This document shows positions 34,585 through 43,062 of a stretch of 64,000 nucleotides of DNA, piece by piece (the first letter of the stretch is position 1; the number at the start of each line of letters is the position of its first letter). A program made the translations under genes and the position numbers. Below the pieces are notes generated by a model. It saw only the letters and a list, made by a program, of their open reading frames with translations, was not told the DNA's origin and did no database searches. Location of the stretch: assembly GCF_034259205.1 (NCBI RefSeq), contig NZ_CP139487.1:2170001-2234000 (forward strand), read 5' to 3'. This stretch comes from Peredibacter starrii. Its GTDB lineage: Bacteria > Bdellovibrionota > Bacteriovoracia > Bacteriovoracales > Bacteriovoracaceae.

Positions 34585-35580
34585 TTATTTAAGCTCAGAA
34601 CTTTTCGTCGATAGCATCCGCAGCTGATCTTTATCAATCAAAACAAATGACTGTTTCTCATCCGTCGATAAAGCATAAGTATCGCTCTTAACCACGTTCA
34701 TGCCTGGAATCTGGCCTTTAATCGGAGCAATGATATAAGTACGCACACCTGAGGCCGAAATCAGTTTTAAACTGAATTCCGGGGTGGCCATGACCTTTTC
34801 CATGAAGATTTGTTGGTCTGTATTTAACTTATCTAGAATCGAGAAACTCTTCATGTCTTCTAAGCGTTCAAAGAAGCGCTTAACTTTTGCTTCCGCCAGA
34901 ACTACGCCACTCTGATCTACCCATTGATCATCTTTTTTAAGGAGCTTCAGATCCAAAGTATTGTTCCCATACACTTCAAGCGAAGCGAGTGAATCAAGAT
35001 TCACGGCGAATACTTTTGATTCAACTAATTGGGCCAGATCGTAACTCTCAAGAGTCATTTCAATTGGATCAATCTGATAAATCTGATCTTGTGACGAGAG
35101 TGAAAGATAGGCCGAGTTATCAATCGGGTTAATAAGACCCATTTTAATTTCGAAAGATTTATCACGAGTATTCGTGAATAGGAGAGTCAGGGTTGGATTA
35201 TCCAGAGAAAAACTCGTGATGTTAATTGGCTCAAGACGGTGAAAGTTACGAACACGAATCACATTAAGCGCATCAATGATCTTTGCAACCACATCACCTT
35301 TCACGCGAAGGGCCTGTGGTTCAAGCATCTGCCAAGGGCCCGCGAGGTTACCTTGGGGGTCTGTGTTCTCGAACAGAAAAGATCCGTGCTTATTGGAAAG
35401 CTTCAGAGTCTTCAAACTTTGGAGTTCATTGACAGGCACCGGGTTCGCATAAATCTGAGCGATGTCCACTTCAGGAGTTTGGGATTCAAATACTTCTGCG
35501 AATAGTCCCAGAAATAAAAGAATCAAAAAGAAAAAGGCCACGAGGAACGTGGATAGCGACGGGCGAAGTAATGCTTTCAT
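34585..35580 (-). CDS. DUF4340-like membrane-anchored protein
   Basis: A 331-residue protein with an N-terminal membrane helix (about residues 10-30) and a periplasmic region rich in alternating strands. The pattern of repeated beta units with LxLLFTNTRDKSFEIKMG and TYIIAPIKGQIPGM suggests a DUF4340 domain, often found beside gliding/ABC-type GldFG-like exporters. No ABC genes are adjacent here. A perfect TATAAT ends 6 bases before the ATG, which points to its own leaderless promoter even though another minus-strand gene ends just 20 bases upstream. Confidence 0.7.
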   Translation of the reverse strand: MKALLRPSLSTFLVAFFFLILLFLGLFAEVFESQTPEVDIAQIYANPVPVNELQSLKTLKLSNKHGSFLFENTDPQGNLAGPWQMLEPQALRVKGDVVAKIIDALNVIRVRNFHRLEPINITSFSLDNPTLTLLFTNTRDKSFEIKMGLINPIDNSAYLSLSSQDQIYQIDPIEMTLESYDLAQLVESKVFAVNLDSLASLEVYGNNTLDLKLLKKDDQWVDQSGVVLAEAKVKRFFERLEDMKSFSILDKLNTDQQIFMEKVMATPEFSLKLISASGVRTYIIAPIKGQIPGMNVVKSDTYALSTDEKQSFVLIDKDQLRMLSTKSSELK

Positions 35581-35586
35581 GGGAAC

Positions 35587-35592
35587 ATTATA
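35587..35592 (-). promoter_or_regulatory. Consensus -10 box abutting a start codon
   Basis: On the minus strand TATAAT is followed by six bases and then the ATG at 35580. A transcript starting at the usual distance would begin at or next to the ATG, so translation would be leaderless. Confidence 0.5.
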
Positions 35593-35600
35593 CGCTGAGA

Positions 35601-36350
35601 TTAAATTCCAAGGGAATCATCTTCTTTCTTAGATTTCTTGTCAGTGATTGTTGGCTCAATCGACTTTAAGAAGTTTCTAAGGTTTTCTCTCTCGCCAGGG
35701 ATTGAGTAAGAAAACTTACATTGAAGACGATAATCCGGCTTAGTTGAGCTAATGATTCGGCTTCTCATGGCGTAGTGATGGCAATAGGTCACATCCGCCG
35801 TCATCATAAAGTTCTGAGGGATAAGGAACTCTACAACCACTGACTGACCTTGAAGGAACTTGTCCTTGGTAAAGCTCAAGATACTGTCCATATTGATATC
35901 TGAGAGAAGAACGAAGCCATAAGAGACCTTGTTAAGGTCCGGTGCTTGACGCTGATACGGGCGTTCTAGAATAGGATTTGGCTTCTTCGTTTCATGGCCC
36001 TGCATGGTTTGCTCAGCAATGATTTCTTCCGCTTCGTTAAGCGTATTGGCCGCCTCAGGGGAGTCTGCCTTGGCCTCGTCTTCTTTAGCGTCTTCTGCCA
36101 CTGATTCCATAAGTGACGCCATACCATCAGCATCTGATTCTTTTGGCTTCAGTTGGAAAACGTTATCAGGGGAAGATGGGGCATTTAGATTATAAAACTT
36201 TTTGATGTCTTCGATATAAAGAGGAACACCCGCGGCCTCACATTCTTTCATTCTACGTCCTAGGGCCGCTTCGATTTCATCACGAAGGCTCCATAGGCGA
36301 ATTGAAATTTTTTTAACTTCTACCGGATGACCGCTTTTATTGAAAATCAT
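35601..36350 (-). CDS. Cytoplasmic protein with possible PilZ-like C-terminus
   Basis: A 249-residue soluble protein. About 60 N-terminal residues are ordered (ISIRLWSLRDEIEAALGRRM). An acidic low-complexity linker rich in Ala, Glu and Asp covers about 75-120. The C-terminal domain has strand patterns (VSYGFVLLSDINMDSI, GQSVVVEFLIPQ) resembling PilZ or PilZ-like domains, but the RxxxR and DxSxxG ligand motifs for cyclic di-GMP are not clear. A receptor-like role is therefore only a suggestion. It is followed closely by the DUF4340 gene on the same strand. Confidence 0.65.
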   Translation of the reverse strand: MIFNKSGHPVEVKKISIRLWSLRDEIEAALGRRMKECEAAGVPLYIEDIKKFYNLNAPSSPDNVFQLKPKESDADGMASLMESVAEDAKEDEAKADSPEAANTLNEAEEIIAEQTMQGHETKKPNPILERPYQRQAPDLNKVSYGFVLLSDINMDSILSFTKDKFLQGQSVVVEFLIPQNFMMTADVTYCHHYAMRSRIISSTKPDYRLQCKFSYSIPGERENLRNFLKSIEPTITDKKSKKEDDSLGI

Positions 36351-36533
36351 GTGACTTTTTCCCTCTCACATCTATTGTGACAGACTTTGTAATTTTGAGA
36401 AGAGAGGAAATTGTATCCGACCGGGGCGCTCTTAATTGACCGGTTGCGTAAGCCTTTTTTACCTCCCATGTAAAAAACTCGGAAGCACCTACAATTTAAA
36501 GATAGAGAAATTTTTTATGAGCTAGGAGTGCGA

Positions 36534-38255
36534 ATGAAAAAAACGACGTTTGTTTCGGTATTAGGTCTCGCTGTTTTATCTACAGGTGCTTTCGCAAAAG
36601 GTACTCAATCAACGGAAATTCCACACGTTCCGGGTGAAGTGCTAGTAAAAGTTAAGCCTGGTTTCATGGGTAAGTTCCTGGCCAAGAAGTCCCTTATGGG
36701 CGCAGAAGTAAAAAAACAACTAAATACAGTAGCTGGCCAATACGTGCTTGTAAAAAGCAATGCTAAGTCGACTGCTTCTTTGATCTCAGATCTTAAGTCA
36801 CTTCCTGAAGTAACTTTCGCTGAGCCAAACTTCATCTATAAAGCAATTGATAACGTTCAAACTGTAGAAGGCATGCTTGCTGGTACAGTTCGTGAAGCTT
36901 TCTCGGCTTCAGCTCCTCGTGATCCTCTCTACGGAAAGCTTTGGGGTCTTAACAATACTGGTTCAAACGAGCCGGACAGAAACGGCAACACATCTCCGAA
37001 TGTAAACGTTCAAGGTGCAGACGTTGCGGCTGAACAAGCTTGGGGAATCACAAAAGGTTCGAAGCGTGTGGTAGTTGCAGTAATCGATACTGGTATCGAC
37101 TACAATCACCCGGATCTTAAAAACCAAATGTGGGTAAACTCAAAAGAAATTCCAGGTAACGGAATTGATGATGATAACAACGGTTACATCGATGATATTC
37201 ACGGTTGGAACGCTGAAGGTAACAACGGTAATCCAATGGATGGTAATGCTCACGGTACTCACTGTGCTGGTACTATCGGTGCTGAACACAACAACGGTAT
37301 CGGTGTTGCTGGTGTGATGGATGAAGTTCAACTTATGGGTGTAAAGTTCCTTTCTGATTCTGGTTCAGGAAGCCTGGCCGACGCTGTTGAAGCAATCGAC
37401 TACGCGACAAAAATGAATGTAGATATCATGAGTAACTCTTGGGGCGGCGGTGGATTCTCGCAAGCTCTTGAAGATTCAATCAAAGCTGCTAAAGATAAAG
37501 GCATCGTTTTCGTTGCGGCCGCTGGTAACGATTCATCTAACAACGATTCTCGTCCTTCATACCCGGCAACTTACCAAGTGGACAACGTAATCAGCGTTGC
37601 TTCTCACACTGCTGGTGACATCGTTTCTTCATTCTCAAATACTGGTAAGAGAAATGTTCACGTTGCAGCTCCAGGTTCAAACATTCTTTCTTCTACACCA
37701 AATGGTGAGTATAAAGTGTTCTCTGGTACTTCAATGGCAACTCCGCACACTTCAGGTGTTGTTGGTCTACTTATCGCTAAAGAAGGTCGCCTTCCGGTTC
37801 TTGAACTTCGTAACCGTCTAATGGCAACGACAACTCCTTCGGCTGCTTACCGTAAAACAACTGTAGCTGGTGGACGTGTGAACGCTTACAACTTCCTAAC
37901 TGATACTCGTATTCCTCGTCAGGGACCAAACGAGAGAGATTGGAGAGTTGAGCAGCTTTCAGAAGTTTTCGAAACAGCTCACCCATACCTTGATAACACT
38001 AAGACTTCTAAAACTTACACTTTCCCTGGTGCGAAGTACGTGAAGTTTGTGATCGAGAAGTATGACACTGAATCAGGTTATGATTTCCTTACTCTTAAAG
38101 ATGCTAAGGGTGTTGTGATTGAGAAGATTTCAGGTAAAGGTGAAAACTACGAAACTGATTACACTGAAACTCAGTCAGTGACTGTTGAGTTCTCTTCGGA
38201 CTCAAGTCAGACGAAGTGGGGTGCGGTGATTAAAGAAGTGAAAGTAATCTACTAA
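36534..38255 (+). CDS. Secreted subtilisin-family (S8) protease with CUB-like C-terminus
   Basis: A 573-residue exported protease. It has a signal peptide (to AFA near 21) and an I9-type propeptide (VPGEVLVKVKPG, LPEVTFAEPNF; about 25-110). The catalytic domain has Asp in VIDTGIDYNHPD (near 185), His in AHGTHCAG (near 241), and Ser in FSGTSMATPHTSG (near 400). After residue 460 a separate beta-rich domain (SGYDFLTLKDAKG, TETQSVTVEFSSD, TKWGAVI) resembles a CUB domain, often an adhesion or substrate-binding module. GGAG before the ATG at 36534 sets the start; the frame opens 6 bases earlier at GTG. Confidence 0.93.
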   Translation: MKKTTFVSVLGLAVLSTGAFAKGTQSTEIPHVPGEVLVKVKPGFMGKFLAKKSLMGAEVKKQLNTVAGQYVLVKSNAKSTASLISDLKSLPEVTFAEPNFIYKAIDNVQTVEGMLAGTVREAFSASAPRDPLYGKLWGLNNTGSNEPDRNGNTSPNVNVQGADVAAEQAWGITKGSKRVVVAVIDTGIDYNHPDLKNQMWVNSKEIPGNGIDDDNNGYIDDIHGWNAEGNNGNPMDGNAHGTHCAGTIGAEHNNGIGVAGVMDEVQLMGVKFLSDSGSGSLADAVEAIDYATKMNVDIMSNSWGGGGFSQALEDSIKAAKDKGIVFVAAAGNDSSNNDSRPSYPATYQVDNVISVASHTAGDIVSSFSNTGKRNVHVAAPGSNILSSTPNGEYKVFSGTSMATPHTSGVVGLLIAKEGRLPVLELRNRLMATTTPSAAYRKTTVAGGRVNAYNFLTDTRIPRQGPNERDWRVEQLSEVFETAHPYLDNTKTSKTYTFPGAKYVKFVIEKYDTESGYDFLTLKDAKGVVIEKISGKGENYETDYTETQSVTVEFSSDSSQTKWGAVIKEVKVIY

Positions 38256-38267
38256 GATCGATAAAAG

Positions 38268-38285
38268 AGGGTCCTTCGGGGCCCT
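38268..38285 (+). terminator. UUCG-loop terminator of the subtilase gene
   Basis: Stem AGGGTCC/GGGCCCT with a C(UUCG)G loop and one G-T wobble, followed by TTTTTTTATT. Confidence 0.85.
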
Positions 38286-38423
38286 TTTTTTATTCTGATT
38301 TTTTCATCAAAAATGTGCAATCCGGCATTCATCAAATTCAACTCAGCGCTTTCAGTGCTTCCGGCAAATACTTTTTTAATTATTCGAGCTATTTCCTCTC
38401 TTCTTAATGAGAAAGGAGATTTT

Positions 38424-38825
38424 ATGAAAGTAGTGATGGCTTTTTTGATTCTCGGTTCAATGTCTTTTACTGTGAGTGCTTATGATCAGATTGCTGCCTC
38501 TTCAATCTGCTCCACAAGACCTTCTGACTGCCAGGGATTTGATGGTCCTACGATCACAATTGGCGAGGCCACCTATTTACTCGGATGGCATAGCAGTGGC
38601 TGGAGAGAAGAAAACAATTCCGTTGTAAAAGGAGTGTTAAATACCTTCTGCTCATTGAAAGGCTTCGATGTCGGTTATGCCTCAGTACAGACAGCTCAGA
38701 GAGATCCTCATGTTTCTGTTTTTGTAGGACAAAATTATCCAAGCACTGGGGCCCTTAATTTGCCTGACTGGCCTCGCTCATATGTAAGCAAAGTTTTTTG
38801 CGCCAAAGATGTTACACGTTATTAG
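38424..38825 (+). CDS. Small secreted protein, unknown function
   Basis: A 133-residue protein with a signal peptide cut after VSA near residue 19. The mature chain has four cysteines (SSICST, SDCQG, TFCSL, VFCAK), likely two disulfides, and several Trp/Tyr residues. AAAGGAG before the ATG at 38424 decides the start over a longer frame to 38313. No family is recognised. It is convergent with rpmB. Confidence 0.78.
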   Translation: MKVVMAFLILGSMSFTVSAYDQIAASSICSTRPSDCQGFDGPTITIGEATYLLGWHSSGWREENNSVVKGVLNTFCSLKGFDVGYASVQTAQRDPHVSVFVGQNYPSTGALNLPDWPRSYVSKVFCAKDVTRY

Positions 38826-38853
38826 GGAAGAATGTTTTGGATAGAAAAAAAAA

Positions 38854-38873
38854 GAGCCCACATTCGTGGGCTC
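38854..38873. terminator. Hairpin terminator at rpmB 3' end
   Basis: Perfect 8-bp stem GAGCCCAC/GTGGGCTC with loop ATTC. A nine-base T-run on the minus strand makes it the rpmB terminator, and it also blocks read-through from the plus-strand gene. Confidence 0.85.
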
Positions 38874-38904
38874 GAAGCTTTTTATTGTAAAAGATATACT
38901 ACAA

Positions 38905-39126
38905 TTATTTGTAGTATTTGCGTAAGAATTTAGAAAGGCCCATCTTATCAAGAGTCTTGATTGTAGATGTAGCAAGTTTAAGACGGATTGTTTGACCTGA
39001 TTCAGGATCGAAAACTTTCTTAGTCTTTAGGTTAGGCTGTTTAAAAGTACGTGTCTTGATGTTTGAGTGAGACACTTTATGGTTTGCCTGACGGCTTTTA
39101 CCAGTAAGATCACATTGACGTGCCAT
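38905..39126 (-). CDS. rpmB: 50S ribosomal protein L28
   Basis: A 73-residue L28: MARQCDLTGKSRQANHKVSHSN at the start, TRTFKQPNLKTKKVFDPESGQ in the middle and STIKTLDKMGLSKFLRKY at the end (all family-typical, quoted in parts). L28 is a large-subunit protein near the E site. AAGGGA lies upstream of the ATG. It is alone, with its own terminator, and divergent from the transketolase gene. Confidence 0.95.
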   Translation of the reverse strand: MARQCDLTGKSRQANHKVSHSNIKTRTFKQPNLKTKKVFDPESGQTIRLKLATSTIKTLDKMGLSKFLRKYYK

Positions 39127-39171
39127 AAAAATTTCCCTTGGTCTAATAGTCTGTTTTAAAAAAGTCCTATG

Positions 39172-39200
39172 AAGTTAAGCTCTTTTGAGCACCTTGGCAA
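39172..39200 (-). promoter_or_regulatory. Possible rpmB promoter
   Basis: On the minus strand TTGCCA (39200-39195), a 17-base spacer and TAACTT (39177-39172) lie about 45 bases before the rpmB ATG. The -10 match is weak. Confidence 0.35.
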
Positions 39201-39290
39201 GTGTAAAACTGAAGAATCTTGTGGACTTAACTCTGAGGGTTGCTCCATACTCTTTTCATTCATATCTCATTCCCCCAAAGGTGGTCTTTC

Positions 39291-41597
39291 ATGTCACTTA
39301 AACCCTTGAATATTAAATCAAAATTATTAGATGCTCCGTCTGGATCGCCTCTATATTCTGTGTCGATTAAGGACGCAAAGCAGAAGAAAGTTGTGCTCGC
39401 CAACCCTAAAGCGACTCGTTCTTTAATTGCCCTGATGGACTTGGCCGCTGTAAATGGCGGGGCCGCTTGTCACTGGGGTGGACCTTCTGCCATGACAGAA
39501 ACTTGGACAGCTCTTCACGCTCTTATGTTCAAGAATAAAGACTGGTACAACCATTTCAACTTCGTAAATGATATCGGTCACGCTGAGAACGGTATTTACG
39601 CTCTTAGAACTGTACTTGGTTACGGTGACCTTACGATGGAAACACTTAAAGGTTTCCGCGCTATGGGCTCTAAGCTAACTGGTCACGGTGAATCTCACCT
39701 TTATCCAGAAGGCGTTCTTCTTTCTAACGGTCCTCTTGGTTCTGCACTACCACAAGCTCAAGGTCTAGCGGCCGGAGATAAAGTGGCGAAGAACAATCGT
39801 GTGACTGTTGTATCAGTATCGGATGGTGCTGCAATGGAAGGGGAAGCGAAAGAAGCTTTCACAGCGATTCCAGGACTAGCGAGCAAAGGAAAACTAAATC
39901 CATTCGTGATGCTTGTGTCTGATAACAACACAAAACTTGGTGGACGCATCGATAAAGATTCATTCTCTATGCAGCCAACTTTTGATTCTTTCAAAGATCT
40001 TGGTTGGGACGTAGTTAAAGTTGAAAATGGTCACGACCTGGAAGCTGTTTATCACACAATTGAAGAATCAATTGAGAAAGCAAAAAAAGATCCTTCGAAG
40101 CCAGTATGCGTATGGCTTAAAACAATTAAAGGTTATGGTGTGAAGTCGACGATGGATTCAGCGTCTGGCGGTCACGGTTTCCCTCTAAAAGCTCACGATG
40201 ATGGTATTCATGCTTTCATTAAAGAAATCTGGGGTGATGAAGCTGTTCCAGCTGAGTTCACAACATGGGCCAATGAACTAACTGTTAAACCAGAGAAGAA
40301 ATCTTCTGGTTCATCGACTCCAAAAGATAAAATTCAAGTTGGTGTAGCGAAGGCACTTTCTCGTGCTGCTAAAGAAGGCTACCCGGTTTTCTCGATCACA
40401 AGTGACCTTCAGGGTTCAACAGGTCTTAAGGCCTTTCACTCTGAATATCCTGATCACTATCTGGATGTGGGTGTTGCTGAATCGAACATGGTTTCGACTG
40501 CAATTGGTATGAGTAAGGTTGGTTTTATTCCTGTGGTTGATACTTTCGCCGCTTTCGGTGTAACGAAAGGTAATCTTCCACTTATCATGGCCTCTCTTTC
40601 TCAAGCTCCAGTGATTGCTGTATTTTCTCACACTGGTTTCCAGGATGCGGCCGACGGTGCTTCTCACCAATCACTAACTTATCTAAGTGCACTTGGAAGC
40701 ATTCCTCATCTAAATACTGTAAACGTTGGTTCAGCGAAAGAAGCTGAAGAGTATATGTTCAAAGCGATTCAAAAGATCGCAACTGATCGTCAGTGCGGTA
40801 AAGATGGTGAGTCTTATATCTTCTTCATTGGCCGTGAGAATTTCGCGCTGGAAATGAAAGAAGGTCTTAACTATGACCTCCACAAGCCACAAAAATTGGC
40901 CGAGGGAACGGATGCTGCAATTATCGTATCTGGTTCATTGGTTGCTAAAGGGATGGAGGCAGCTGAAAAATTAAGATTGCGCGGAATTGAAGCCACTGTC
41001 ATTAACCATAGTTTTGTGAATCACTCAGATTTTACGCAAATTGCTAATTGGATCGCTGAGAGTGGATCGAAAGTTGTAACAGTTGAAGATCACCAATTAA
41101 TCGGTGGTATGGGCTCACAATTGGTTCACCAACTTAAGCTTTTAGGTCTTGAGTTTGATGTTGAAACTTTAGCGATTAAGGGCGAATTTGGTCAGTCAGC
41201 TTACTCTGCTGATGAATTGTACACTAAGCACCATGTGGATTCTGGTGCTATTATCGAGGCGGTTGAAAGACTTGTTCATAACAAAGGAAGTTTTATGAAT
41301 CTCGATACGGATATCCTTAAATCAAAATGGAAGGATATTTCTCATGAGGCCAAAAGAAAGTGGGACTCAATTTCTGAAAAAGATCTGGAGAAAGTAAAAG
41401 GTAACGCTGTTGCCATGGTTTCTCTGATCCAGGAGAAATTTGGTATCTCAAAGGAAGACGCAACTAAGAAGGTTGAAGAGCTTCTAGCTAAGTATCCAAA
41501 AGACGAACTTAAAGCGAAAGTTGAAAAGACCGCTGAGAAAGTAATGGGTACAGCGAACACTTTGATGGATGAGATTAAAAGCAAACTAAAAAAATAA
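39291..41597 (+). CDS. Divergent transketolase with in-frame CsbD-like tail
   Basis: A 768-residue frame. Residues 1 to about 665 form a transketolase-type enzyme. The thiamine-diphosphate region is VSDGAAMEGEAKEAF (near 178), then NNTKLGGRIDKDSFSM, the pyrimidine domain (SITSDLQGSTG, GVAESNMVSTAIGMSK), and a C-terminal domain with VEDHQLIGGMGS. The N-terminal ACHWGGP and TGHGESHLYPEGV regions differ from common transketolases. From residue 669 the frame continues as a CsbD-like stress domain (KSKWKDISHEAKRKW, then KVKGN and IQEKFGISKEDATKKVEEL). There is no stop between them. GTGG precedes the ATG at 39291. It precedes cysK by 12 bases. Confidence 0.88.
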   Translation: MSLKPLNIKSKLLDAPSGSPLYSVSIKDAKQKKVVLANPKATRSLIALMDLAAVNGGAACHWGGPSAMTETWTALHALMFKNKDWYNHFNFVNDIGHAENGIYALRTVLGYGDLTMETLKGFRAMGSKLTGHGESHLYPEGVLLSNGPLGSALPQAQGLAAGDKVAKNNRVTVVSVSDGAAMEGEAKEAFTAIPGLASKGKLNPFVMLVSDNNTKLGGRIDKDSFSMQPTFDSFKDLGWDVVKVENGHDLEAVYHTIEESIEKAKKDPSKPVCVWLKTIKGYGVKSTMDSASGGHGFPLKAHDDGIHAFIKEIWGDEAVPAEFTTWANELTVKPEKKSSGSSTPKDKIQVGVAKALSRAAKEGYPVFSITSDLQGSTGLKAFHSEYPDHYLDVGVAESNMVSTAIGMSKVGFIPVVDTFAAFGVTKGNLPLIMASLSQAPVIAVFSHTGFQDAADGASHQSLTYLSALGSIPHLNTVNVGSAKEAEEYMFKAIQKIATDRQCGKDGESYIFFIGRENFALEMKEGLNYDLHKPQKLAEGTDAAIIVSGSLVAKGMEAAEKLRLRGIEATVINHSFVNHSDFTQIANWIAESGSKVVTVEDHQLIGGMGSQLVHQLKLLGLEFDVETLAIKGEFGQSAYSADELYTKHHVDSGAIIEAVERLVHNKGSFMNLDTDILKSKWKDISHEAKRKWDSISEKDLEKVKGNAVAMVSLIQEKFGISKEDATKKVEELLAKYPKDELKAKVEKTAEKVMGTANTLMDEIKSKLKK
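41295..41597 (+). other. Internal in-frame start for a CsbD-like protein
   Basis: Inside the transketolase frame, AAAGGA lies 6-7 bases before an ATG at 41295 that would yield a separate 100-residue CsbD-like protein, exactly at the domain border. Either a fusion, a free CsbD protein, or both may be made from this gene. Confidence 0.55.
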
Positions 41598-41609
41598 GCG
41601 AGTTTCATT

Positions 41610-42521
41610 ATGAAAGGGCAATCCATTCTCGATGTTATCGGCAACACACCACACGTGAAGATCAACCGTCTCTACGGTCAGTCAGAAGTATGGATGAAGT
41701 TAGAACGTCAGAATCCTGGGGCCTCAATCAAGGACCGGATTGCTCTTTCAATGATCGCTGAAGCTGAAAAGCGTGGCGATTTGAAACCTGGTATGACTAT
41801 CATTGAGCCAACTTCTGGTAACACAGGTATTGGGCTTGCGATGGTGTGTGCGGTGAAGGGTTATAAGCTTATTCTCGTGATGCCTGAATCAATGTCGGTT
41901 GAGCGTAGAAAAGTCATGGCCGCTTATGGCGCAACTTTTGAACTCACGCCAAAAGAGAAAGGCATTAAGGGCTCTATTGCTCGCGCTCAGGAACTCTTCG
42001 GAACAACTCCTAATTCATGGATTCCGATGCAGTTTGAAAATAAAGATAATGTAAAAGTTCATGCTGAAACCACGGCCCAGGAAATTTTAAAAGATTTCCC
42101 GGATGGATTTGATTATTTAGTCACTGGTGTTGGTACTGGTGGACACATCACGGCCGTAGGTAAAGTTCTTAAAGAAAAATTTCCAAAATTAAAAGTCATT
42201 GCAGTTGAACCAGCGGATTCAGCGGTGTTGTCCGGTGGCCAACCTGGGCCCCATCCACTTCAGGGTATTGGAACAGGATTTGTTCCAAGCATTCTTGATC
42301 GTTCGGTGATTGATCAAGTGATTACGATCACAAAAGAAGAGGCCTTCGAGATGGCCCAAAGATCAGCGAAAGAAGAAGGTATTTTTGTTGGTATTTCTTC
42401 TGGTGCTTCATTAGCGGCCGTGAAGAAAGTATTGGCAAAATCTCCCGGTAAAGTTCTGACATTCTGTTATGACACCGGTGAGAGATATCTCTCTATCCCA
42501 GGATTATTCGAAACACCTTAA
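41610..42521 (+). CDS. cysK: Cysteine synthase A
   Basis: A 303-residue PLP enzyme (O-acetylserine sulfhydrylase). The PLP lysine lies in PGASIKDR (near residue 42). The phosphate-side loop is [11 protein letters not shown] (near 69), then [11 protein letters not shown] (near 175) and SSGASLAA near the end. It makes cysteine from O-acetylserine and sulfide in the cytoplasm. It sits 12 bases after the transketolase gene and 11 before the VOC gene, so the three form an operon. No CysE gene is seen. Cystathionine beta-synthase-like use cannot be fully excluded. Confidence 0.93.
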   Translation: MKGQSILDVIGNTPHVKINRLYGQSEVWMKLERQNPGASIKDRIALSMIAEAEKRGDLKPGMTIIEPTSGNTGIGLAMVCAVKGYKLILVMPESMSVERRKVMAAYGATFELTPKEKGIKGSIARAQELFGTTPNSWIPMQFENKDNVKVHAETTAQEILKDFPDGFDYLVTGVGTGGHITAVGKVLKEKFPKLKVIAVEPADSAVLSGGQPGPHPLQGIGTGFVPSILDRSVIDQVITITKEEAFEMAQRSAKEEGIFVGISSGASLAAVKKVLAKSPGKVLTFCYDTGERYLSIPGLFETP

Positions 42522-42532
42522 GCGAGGTGCTT

Positions 42533-42994
42533 ATGTTGTCATCGATTCCCAATTACGTTCCTAGTGGTTACAAAACCATCAATGTCATGCTGACTGTGAA
42601 AGACGTGGATAAGGCGCTGGAGTTCTATAATAGAGCTTTTGGGGCCGAAACAACCATGGAGCTTAAGCAGCCTGATGGTATTGTTGCCCACGCTGAGTTT
42701 AAAATTCAAGATACTGTGATTATGCTGACTGAAGAGGGCACTTACCAGAGTGGTCCCTTAAAACTGCATGGCACGCCTGTTACCATTCAAATTTATACTC
42801 CGGACTGCGAGGGCTTTTTTGAGGAAGCTGTGAAGGAAGGGGCGAAGGTTCTTCTGCCTATTTCGAAGCAGTTCTATGGGGACAGATCGGGTCTTTTAGA
42901 GGATCCCTTTGGCCATCGCTGGATCATTGCGACCCATGAGGAAGATCTCACCGCCAATGAGCTTCAGCACAGATTCAATGATTTGTTTCCTTAA
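42533..42994 (+). CDS. VOC-superfamily (PhnB/glyoxalase-like) protein
   Basis: A 153-residue protein with two beta-alpha-beta-beta-beta modules of the vicinal oxygen chelate fold: INVMLTVKDVDKALEFYNRAFG and later IQIYTPDCEGFFEEAVKEGAKV and LLEDPFGHRWIIA (in parts). Family members bind a metal or act in resistance and isomerase reactions; PhnB-like forms are often of unknown activity. GAGG 5 bases before the ATG at 42533 supports the start. It is the last gene of the transketolase-cysK operon and is followed by a long hairpin. Confidence 0.85.
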   Translation: MLSSIPNYVPSGYKTINVMLTVKDVDKALEFYNRAFGAETTMELKQPDGIVAHAEFKIQDTVIMLTEEGTYQSGPLKLHGTPVTIQIYTPDCEGFFEEAVKEGAKVLLPISKQFYGDRSGLLEDPFGHRWIIATHEEDLTANELQHRFNDLFP

Positions 42995-43013
42995 GAGCAC
43001 TAACCGGCAAGGA

Positions 43014-43054
43014 TAGAATTTAAGCCTGGTTATCAAGGCCAGGCTTAAATTCTA
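43014..43054. terminator. Long bidirectional terminator, 16-bp perfect stem
   Basis: Left arm TAGAATTTAAGCCTGG and its exact complement CCAGGCTTAAATTCTA enclose a 9-base loop, TTATCAAGG. It sits at the convergent junction of the VOC gene and the secreted-protein gene ending at 43063. The AT-rich stem base could serve as the U-tract in both directions. Confidence 0.7.
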
Positions 43055-43062
43055 GTGTGGAA

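Noticed and set aside
36366-36380. TCACA-N5-TGTGA palindrome before the gene at 35601-36350
   Set aside because: Arms are only 5 bases and the order is inverted relative to a CRP site; too weak to call.
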